From assembly GCA_946811695.1 (NCBI GenBank), contig OX328123.1, forward strand, positions 121,361,118 to 121,425,117: a stretch of 64,000 bases of DNA. Direction: 5' to 3'. This stretch comes from Gonocerus acuteangulatus (taxonomy: Eukaryota; Arthropoda; Insecta; Hemiptera; Coreidae). A model generated the notes under the pieces. That model was not told where the DNA came from, ran no database searches, and saw only the letters and a program-made list of their open reading frames with translations. This document shows, piece by piece, positions 55,205-64,000 of this stretch. The translations under genes and the position numbers were made by a program. How positions within the stretch are numbered: the first letter of the stretch is position 1; every line of letters starts with the position of its first letter.

Positions 55205-56940
55205 AACAACCAAAATTAAAGCAAATTAAGTGAATTCTTTAATCAATTTTCTTATGTTATGTTAAAAAATAATTCATTTTACCGTGTTTCATTAATTTAT
55301 GACGACGAAAAGATTCTGCAATTAGGAAGAAACGCCTTCCAGTCTTTTCATTAACTAAGAATCTGAATAGAAACATTGTTAGCTCCCAACACGCTTCATG
55401 TGAAACTTCAAAAGTTTCGTTGCCCAATACTACTGGGTTAAGAAGTGAAATGTTTATGGAACGTACGGTAGAATGGGATAGTTTTCGAAATAGGCGAGTG
55501 TCTCATCAGGATCTTTGACTAATTGTAAGTCAAGGTGGTCGTTTTATATTAATCAAGCGTTCAGAACAGTTCTATTCAATATTCATGTCTTATTTAATGT
55601 CTATGTTTTAAGTCATGAATACTTATAAACAATGACAATAATTCACACTATTAGCTACAGATGATCCCATTTCTGACTATTGTGGATTTGGAGTCCTCGA
55701 TTGATTTTGGTTCTATACATTATAAAAACAAATACTTTATATTGTTCAAATGGATATTATTGCTATGAAATGATGAAAATAAAATGTGAAATAACTGCTA
55801 GAATACCGGGGGGGGGGGGGGGGCTATAGGTATAGCGGAAGATCCTTGGCCGACTGACCGTTCCCAGCATTCCTCGCCGAGAGTGAGGAGGCCGTCGCCC
55901 TCTCCAAGTAGGCTGTGTCTCTTCCCCATAAATACTTCATCACAGGGAAAACTTATCTATCAATCCAACAGCAAAGAATAAGCTAGCCCATCCAAGGTTA
56001 GAGGAATTAATATTACCAGCATTAATTATAGAGTTCAATGATGAAGGCATAATTTGTCACATCTTTTAGCACATTATGAAGGACTTTATAATTTGGATGC
56101 GAATACTTAGCCGTTGAGGTGAAAAGAAGTCAAGGAATAGTGAAGAAGATTCGTGAAATATGTAAAACTTTGTCTTTTAGAGACGTTAGGCAGGAGATAT
56201 AATGAAACCAATTCCACATCTTTAGCCGTTTTTGAGAAAAAAGGTAAAATATTAGTTTGGTGTACTCCGAAAAGAGGGATTGGTTGAAGAATATTTATCC
56301 GCATTCATGTGTCACATTTTCTCTGGTATCTCTGGTCTCCCTCTATTTACTAGGCACTCATTCCTGAAGAAGACCATAGAGCATACTAAACTAAAAATCA
56401 TTCATAGCCATAACCCAACTATTTCTAGATTTCTTATTCCGGGCTGTAGTGTAGAGAAATTTTGAAAAATTCCTTCAAATCTTCTAGATACTACCAACAA
56501 GATATCGAAAATTACCACTTTGAAAATTTATGGAAATTTAAGTATCCATATATATATATCCTGGGTGTCCCACTCTTAAACCGACAAACATCGTATATCG
56601 ATGGGGAATCGAAAAAATATGTCAAAGTCCTTTGGCGATTTTCTAGCTTCGTTTTCGAGAAAAACGAAAAAAAAATTGTTTTTTTTGTTTCAACAATTCC
56701 CGGATTTTGGTAAACGATGCGTTGTACGAAAAAAACACGTCAATACAAAAGTTGTAGCTCATTAAATTATCTAAAGATGAGACCAAGTTCAGCTCTTAGC
56801 TTGAATAATTTACGAGATAATCGTGTTTGAATAACCCATCGGATGGACATTTAGTTCCATAGAGAGTTAGACATGTTTTGATCCGACGAACCGTCTGCGC
56901 ATGGAAACCAAAAACTGGAAAAAATAATCTCGGTTCACTT
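55205..56940. repeat. intergenic with degraded repeats
   Basis: A 15-base G run lies at 55809-55823, followed by a GC-rich patch to 55930. 56565-56860 contains GGGTGTCCCACTC and phrases about CGAAAAACG and TACGAGATAATCG that look like a degraded Tc1/mariner-type non-autonomous element. No gene. Confidence 0.4.
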
Positions 56941-57063
56941 TTTAGCACTTTCCTCCGAAGGAAAGTAGCTATTGAGGTTGCACTCATGACGGAATTTTTA
57001 ATAAATTTCTTCGAATCTTTATCGATCCTACCTAGTAGACACCGAAAAAGATCCCAGTTAAAA

Positions 57064-57146
<83 letters not shown>

Positions 57147-58018
57147 TATATGTGTCCGTTAACACGATATAGGCCAGAGATTTTGTTTTTTCGCCACGAA
57201 ACTTGGTATATAGTATTCCCCCATCAAACGATTGAAAGAGTTCGTTAACCAACAAGATCGGTCCATCTGGAGGGGGGGGGGGTTACTCCGGAGTCTAATT
57301 AGTTATTTGCCAATACCAGTCGTAATTTTTGTTATATTTCAACGAAACTCGGTATTCGTTGTGGACAACCGAAGAGAAAACTGTGTTATAAAAATAAACC
57401 ACATTGGTTCATTAGGAAGGGGGGTTTACTCCGGACCCAAATTACTAATTTGCTCATACCGGTCGTAATTTCTGTTGTATTGTTACGAAACTCTTTATAC
57501 GTCTTACCTATCTAGTAAGAAAGAAGTGTTGCGAAAATGAACTAAATCGGTCTATCGGAAGGGAAGGGGGGTTACTTTATACTATGTTTGAATTGAATTC
57601 TCCCGCCAAATGTAGGTTCGCGAGACTCCCAGTAGGAGTGCCTTTGTTTTGATATGACAACGTGGGCCGTAGTCTACGGCCCGTCGAGTTCCTACGTCTG
57701 CTGCTAGGGGGAGGGGCGTACTGTATCCTGTTCCTGCGTTATTATTGTATCCCGTTTCTTTTATTATTCATCAAGATCAATAGATGAAAATGTGAAGCTT
57801 TGTGTACTTATAACGTAGTTTGTAACCCGCATACACAAAACGCTGGAAATTATTAATTGAAACAGCTGCTCATAACAAATGCAAAAGAGCAGCACTATTA
57901 ATGTTTTATTTTAATTATCTATATAGGTTATTTTAAGCAAATTATTCAGGAATGCCACTCGACACTACTCAATTCTGAGTAAAGTGCTTAGTTATGCAGC
58001 TCCTGCGTGACGGACATT
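56940..58018 (+). repeat. R1 dispersed repeat with (AT)n and two tandem units
   Basis: It has the same cap (TTTCCTCCGAAGGAAAGTAG) as the copy at 48265, the phrase CCTACCTAGTAGACACCG, (AT)n at 57069-57142, GAAACTTGGTATATAGTATT and GAGTTCGTTAACCAAC. Units are phased by TTACTCCGGA (57282, 57425). The end is GTGCTTAGTTATGCAGCTCC then TGCGTGACGGAC. Confidence 0.8.
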
Positions 58019-58389
58019 TTTTCTCTTTTTTTTTCAATTTTAAAATATCAGGTAGATACAAATATTATTGTTCGTAAATTTATCGTCTCGCGTCTAATTG
58101 TGGCCAGAAATTAGAATGAGTGAGAATTTGTAAAAAAAAAAAAAAAAAATACCCTTATTATTATCTGACTTCAAATTTAAATGTTGATGATTGCGTGAAA
58201 ATGGTTTCCAATCTATCCGTCTTTTTGGAGTATCCAAAACTAAAATTTCAGCTTTTTCTCAAAAACGGCTAAAGATATCGAAGTTTTTTCATTATATTAA
58301 TTACCTTCATTATTATCATTATAAAAAATGTCCTTGTCAACCTATAAAAACAAAACCGTAAGTACTGCAAATTTAGCACAAAGTTCGAA

Positions 58390-58524
58390 AAAAAATAACA
58401 GTCCTCTAGTAGGAGGAATCGGCTAGTTACCGACCTTCACCTTACATTTCTGTATTCTGTGCCAAATTTAATCAAAATCGAACCATTTTTGTAGACGTAG
58501 GCGGAGAAACAACAAATACATTTA

Positions 58525-58595
<71 letters not shown>

Positions 58596-58870
58596 GCAAA
58601 CGCAAAAATACATCAATTTTAAAGGCTTGTTTTTGTGATTTTCCCTCATTTCCAGGATGTGTGTTTTCGACATCATAATTGGGGTTTTGTTGCATATATA
58701 ACAATAAGACACAACTCCAATAATGCTGAGAGAAATGACAAGGAATGTTGCTGAGAGGCGGGGCAGGGAGTTCTAAGCAAGCCACTTCCTCTGGAGCTAT
58801 CAGCAGGCCCCACCCCAAGCTGAAATCAGAACTCCTATTGTGATACCCCAAGCTTTCAGGCATCGATTCG
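58390..58870. repeat. dispersed repeat with (TA)n
   Basis: GTGCCAAATTTAATCAAAATCG precedes a (TA)n tract at 58534-58592, as in the R2 family. Downstream 58735-58860 is GC-richer, with GAGAGGCGGGGCAGGGAG, and unassigned. Confidence 0.4.
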
Positions 58871-60489
58871 CATTGTTTGATGAATCTAAAGCTCAGACCT
58901 CCTCCAATATCCTAAAGTCAAACACAACCAGATTTTGCTTGCTCCTTCCAATTCTTCCCAAGGCTACCCGATACCTTTAGGAATTTCAATATATTTTATC
59001 CACTGCGGACTATTAATATAACCATAGGATATCAAGAGTAAACTCAATGTTTATAATGAAGCGTAATATTGTTAACCAAGACACATTCAATTGATAATCG
59101 GCTGATTATAATTATGGAAAATCTTTATATCTTATATGGTTTTCCAGCCATTTTGAGGGACAACTCGTATTCGCCTCATGGACGCTGACCTGACATTTTT
59201 GGTGTCTTTAAACTTCTTTGGTATTAGTAATGAAGAAACTAATGAGAAAACTAAAACGTTCAATTCAAACAGCATTACGATTCGAAAAAAGTGACCTTCA
59301 AAGGGAATGAACAGTTCTGATATCGTTTTTTTTTTTTGTACGAAAAGATGCTTCAAACTCTCGGTGATTTTTGTTGGATGTTGTTGGAATCACCTCAAGG
59401 AATAACAAGTTGAATAAGAACATGTAAGTATAAGAGGGTATTATTCCTATCAAATATCTCGAGGTGTCATTACGTTCCTCTGGAAGGGCAATATTTTCAG
59501 CAAAGTTTGATTGCTGATGAATTAATAAAAGTAAGTTTGTTTTTTCTCTATCTGTATATCCAGCGAAATGTTGTCCGCTATACAGAGCCCAGTCTTAAGT
59601 GTCGAGTAAGCTGAGTTAAGGACAAACATTCATTACAATTTCTCTCTACGATTATTATAGACTCGATGGATGTCTGCAATGTCACAAAAAAATTGTGTTA
59701 TTTGTATTTCTTAAATCACTAACGATATTCGAAATAAATTACATATTTTTACTCACAGTCTGATATGTAAACGAATAACAATTTCAATCAACAAATCGGT
59801 CATATTGCAGAATTTTTCTGATTGCTCAAATTTCCTTTATACGCCAGCTAGTAGGAACTATACAATTAAATTAACACTCTCGCTGTGGATGTAATAACGG
59901 AAGGACACTAGCTATCCTACCCGCTTACGAGTGTCCCTTGGGAAGGACACTCCTCTATTACTTTTCCCTTTAGATTCAAAAGACACGTAAATGGGGGGGG
60001 GGATCCACTTTTACAGCTCCACGTAAAAACAGTTGCCTTTAGTACTGTTTGGGCTTTTCAACAATGTGTTCCGTTTTTAAATCGCGTGAATGGAAGATTT
60101 GTTATGAATTTTTAAACTTTTTCTTTTATAAATTGTTAATAAGTAAGTACAAAATGCTACCCGATACCCGGTATTCCAAAAAAACGACAACCGCAGAGAA
60201 AGTGTTAAGAATATTCCTAACACATCAGCTGATCTCACCCTGCTCGTCTTTCCTCGAAATGATAATGATGATTTTCGTTTTTCCATTACAAAGTTAAGCA
60301 ATTTGAGATATACTTATCTTAAACGAAAAGCAGAAAAGTGCATCCATTACTTTACATAACTCAAGAACATTTGTGTGCATAAAAAAAAAAAATTAAATAA
60401 ATCTCTAAGGAGAAAATATTGTTTGTTTCTAAGTAAAGCAAGGTAAATTTCAAGCCCCATTCTTCGTTTACTGTCATTCATTAATTAGA
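58871..60489. other. no gene seen
   Basis: AT-rich. Related words AAGGACAC and GTGTCCCTT near 59900-59955 form a loose inverted repeat. A G run lies at 59993-60002. Frames at 59132 and 60049 are unsupported. Confidence 0.4.
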
Positions 60490-60870
60490 ATATGAGAAGC
60501 AGAGACGTAATGAACTACCCGAGGCGGGGTAGATGCATTAATGTAGATAACGAGATAATGGACGAAGAGAAGTTCCGAGTCCAGACAGAACTGAAAAGCA
60601 CCGGGAATAAATATTCAAGTCCAAAGTTCTGGTAATGAACTTACGCTATACGGGAATAACTTAGAGTAATAACAAGGAACTTCAAAACTATTTTAAGCCT
60701 TTAAGTTTAAATTGGACGGTAGCCGCGGAGCTTTGCAAATATTTAACAGATGCTTAACTTCAGGTTTGTTATTGAAGCGATTATCACGGCGGAGAAGCGC
60801 CCTGGATAATCGGCTAACGACCGCATCTGCTTTAGAAGCCAGCGGCACTTAGTTAAAATTTACAATTTAT
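60490..60870. promoter_or_regulatory. GC-richer unique island, possible regulatory element
   Basis: There are no repeat signatures. It contains a direct repeat AAGTCC-A-AAGTTC (DR1 nuclear-receptor type, 60620), TTTGCAAATATTTAA (60733, octamer/Fox-like), GAAGCGATTATCACGG and GGATAATCGGCTAAC (60806, Otx/Bicoid-like core). Purely motif-based; an untranslated exon is also possible. Confidence 0.25.
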
Positions 60871-61720
60871 TAATTATAAATATGTAGATAAGACTTTCAA
60901 GAATCGACAGTAAAAGACTAAAATAAAAACAACCTAACGAATTGAAAGTAGTTGAAAAGTTAAAGAACATTAATAACCTTAATAACCCAGTAGGCTAAAT
61001 TTTTATAATATTTCCAATCCCTGGCCAAATCAGTCTATCAGAAGTTCCATTCCAATCTCCCTGGTCATCCAAATCCTTTGATAAATTCTCTATCCTCGTT
61101 CCAGAATCCACAAAATCCCCATAGAAGGCTGAAGCGGAGGTGGCCTAGAGACAATTTGCTTTAACATCTGCAGTGCACAAAGTGTGTTATATTTTCATTT
61201 AAAATTGTTTACAGTTGTTTCATTATTATTTTATATTATCTTTTTATTTACGTAATTATTTTTTCTTTAATGCATTACTATAAATTAAAGAAAAGGGTTT
61301 TGTAATTGTTCATATTCCCACATCAAGCCTCACAATGTCATTATAACAGAACCAGCAATATTACTAGAAATATGTTAACTCATATTGTTGTAATAATCAA
61401 TAATAATAATAAAAAAAAAAGAAGAAAAATAAATAAATAAATACTTTCAAAAAAATGAACTCAAAATTTCACGAAAATTCCTCCTCGATCTAACGAAATC
61501 TTTATTGTAAAAATGTAGGACGTTTTCGAAGACAACTTTCACTTACAAAAGAGGAATACCAACAGCCAAAGCATAATTTTACTTGTTCATGAAAAAAAAA
61601 ATCTAATATAGAAAATCCATTCTTGTTAACCTAACATAAATCGAGCCTTAAAATAACTATCCAAAAAATAAATAATTTGTCACAATGACATGAAAATATC
61701 AATCATAAAATAATTACACA
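60871..61720. other. no gene seen
   Basis: AT-rich with an (AATA)-like tract near 61405-61440. Nothing recognised. Confidence 0.4.
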
Positions 61721-61721
61721 T

Positions 61722-61782
<61 letters not shown>

Positions 61783-61790
61783 TATGTATA
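61720..61790. repeat. (AC)n(AT)n compound microsatellite
   Basis: ACACAC tract followed by TATATA to 61776 and a second short CACACA. Confidence 0.9.
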
Positions 61791-62530
61791 AATATACGTA
61801 GATTGGATTCCTTTTTTATAACGATATCCAAGACAGTAGTACATTTTTATCGTTATAAACGTATATCAGTAAAACGAGTACTGATAAAATCAATATCATC
61901 ACTTTCTACCCACTTTATTGAATAATGTTAACTTTACCCGAGATTGAAAAAACCCTACATTTCAACAATCGCCATTTTGATCCGATAACAAAGGTTTCCA
62001 AGAAATAACTGACTGTGTCAAAGAGAAAATGCATGTTATTGGAGAGAGAGGGGGCAAAAGTGATTTTGAGAAATTAATTAATTCGGTGTAAAAAGGGGAA
62101 TTGTGAAATTTGTACAATACATTATTGAACCGTTTATATGAAAGGCAGTGAAATTCCGTTTATTTGTTAATATAAAGAAAAAACGATAATTTGCTTTATA
62201 TTTCATCTGAGTAAACAAAGTAAACAGTTATTAATTAAAACTGAATAAAGGTCAGATATCTACTGCAAAGGTTTTTACAATGATAATTTAAAAATTATTT
62301 TATTATGAAATGTTAACAGTTATAGATAATTATACTCATTTTCGAGGTAGTAGTAATTGATTTACGAAAATGCACAAATCTTTGATGATACGCTTTTCTA
62401 AAAGGCCAGCTATTTATTTCTACGAAACATTAGGAACTAAACATTCTATTCGGCATTAATCATTAAATCCGACATCATTATAGGCGGAATTGACAGTATA
62501 CTCTTCTATTGTGCCTAATAATCTAAATAT

Positions 62531-62535
<5 letters not shown>

Positions 62536-62597
<62 letters not shown>
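62536..62597. repeat. (AT)n microsatellite
   Basis: About 60 bases of pure AT preceded by ACACAC. Confidence 0.95.
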
Positions 62598-62599
<2 letters not shown>

Positions 62600-62989
62600 T
62601 TAGCAAACATAGGCATTTATTCTGAAGAAGAGATAAATAGATGTGGTACGTGTTAATATGCAATTGTTAGGTACAATTGAGAACACAAACTTGTCACGTA
62701 CCTTAATGAAAACAAACAATTCAGGTTCAACAATATCATTTAGTACACAAGACTAACAGAATACAGTATAAATTAAATTCTAAACAAATAAGTCCACCAA
62801 GGAAACAGTGCCAAATCGAAGAGAGGCCAATTAGATAACAAATATTATAAACAGTTATATTATTTTGTATTTCCAATATAGAAATTAAATCGACTGGAAC
62901 ATTTTGTTTAATTAATTAACTAATGAATTTTATGTGAGTACACTCTACCAATTTTATTAGTTAAAACACACATTTATTTTTTTTCTACC

Positions 62990-63545
62990 ATTGAGAGAGG
63001 AATTGCTAATGACGTTGACAATGCCGTCGACTGCTGATTAAATTGCTGCCCCAAAAATGGTCCAATTTTGATAAAATGTATTACAAAAATACTTTGTCAT
63101 TAAAAGGTCAAGTATCTGAACGAGCAGTTTGGCAACATTTTCCATACGTTTGACATTCATCCAAACTAAGATATTTACATTGATGTTTACGTTTAGTGTT
63201 AAAGAAGCATGAGTCAAAAAAAAAAAAAAAAAAAAGAAAAAAAAGTTATTAGCCGACATTGGCAATTTTAGGGTTATCGAATATTTTCTTACCATTCAAA
63301 ATTAATTCCCTACAATATAATTTCTCAAGGACTTTTCATCGGGATGATCAGTCGGAGAAATAAGTGCTTTAAAGTTCGAATGTGTAGGTTTTGTTACTTT
63401 ACACAGTTCTTTTTACCTGCTTTACTTAGTTTTTATTGCTTATTGTTTTTGTAGTTGATTTTAGCAATAAACTGAATTTGACAGTAATACAAGATACGTT
63501 AAAAGTGATACAACTTTTGCTGTTTGCGACCGAGCTTTTCAAGCG
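62990..63545 (+). repeat. R2 dispersed repeat fragment
   Basis: GTCCAATTTTGATAAAATG, TACAAAAATACTTTGTC, AAAGGTCAAGTATCTG and GATCAGTCGGAGAAATAAGT match the interior of the R2 copies. The hairpin cap and (AT)n are missing. An A run lies at 63216-63242. Confidence 0.5.
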
Positions 63546-64000
63546 GAAGTCGAAGAGGCCGAATAACTAACTTTCTAAGTAACTATTAGTTTTCTGTAGC
63601 ATTTAACCCATAAAATCTCACTTTTCTTTAAGATGCATTGAAGCAGGTTATTAAATGTTTCACAACTTATTACGTCCAAAATAATCACTACATACATCTA
63701 TTCGCCGCTTTCTAAATGATAGTAAGAACGCGCAGTTTTGTTTTTCCAGTCGAATTCGTGTTTGTCTTAAAACATGTTAAACAGCATGTTTCTTGAAAAC
63801 AAATATAAACCAGTTTAGTTTATTTACAGCATGAGATAAAACATCTCGCTAATTGATGGAGCAGTTCTTATTTGTTATCAATTTATTATTTTATTCTGTT
63901 AATACATTTGCCATTAGGAACAACAATTATAATCGCTTTCACATCAAATACCATCACAGTTGCGGGTGTGTTAGTTCTTAACAAATTGATTTAAAGTTTA
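63546..64000. other. no gene seen at the right edge
   Basis: AT-rich; no feature recognised. Confidence 0.4.

Overview
This is a window of nuclear DNA from an AT-rich invertebrate, most likely an arthropod. Coding potential is confined to short spliced exons, and long (AT)n microsatellites and dispersed repeats are everywhere. The one identifiable host gene matches arthropod alan shepard (shep), the RBMS family. The species cannot be fixed from the sequence. The mobile elements (mariner, pogo/Tigger, hAT, piggyBac-like, an RNase H-bearing LINE, tRNA- and 5S-derived SINEs) fit an arthropod such as a copepod or arachnid, but do not prove it.

Layout. About 1-2330 holds the last exons of an unrecognised plus-strand gene (exons 1947-2033 and 2107-2280, probably also 2-100) with a poly(A) signal just after the stop. 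About 2400-8070 is intergenic and packed with repeats: a tRNA SINE, a 1641-bp long-TIR Tc1/mariner-like element, a poly(A) tract and a 736-bp near-perfect inverted repeat. From about 8165 to 35594 lies shep on the minus strand. A transposon-poor stretch of about 6.4 kb is probably its 3' UTR, followed by eight coding exons whose splice phases all agree and which encode 369 residues (380 with an alternative donor). The product carries two RRMs and a Q/Y/P-rich tail. shep introns hold SINEs, a fold-back element with a perfect 8-bp target duplication, a Tigger remnant, a degraded mariner, a piggyBac-like remnant and a pogo element nested in a hAT element.

From 35.6 to 64 kb no host coding exon is certain. 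An 18-codon candidate first exon for shep lies at 52809-52862 (minus). The rest is repeat landscape: a 5'-truncated LINE with a 572-codon open frame (43491-45209), two related families of dispersed repeats that begin at a small TTCCTCC hairpin, carry an (AT)n tract and end in a GCAG-loop-CTGC motif followed by CGGAC, two copies of a 5S rRNA-derived SINE, several inverted-repeat elements and hammerhead-like motifs. A GC-richer unique island at 60490-60870 may be regulatory.

The two host genes are tail to tail, so their 3' ends face each other across the 2.3-8.2 kb repeat cluster. Nothing suggests bacterial, plasmid or CRISPR content.
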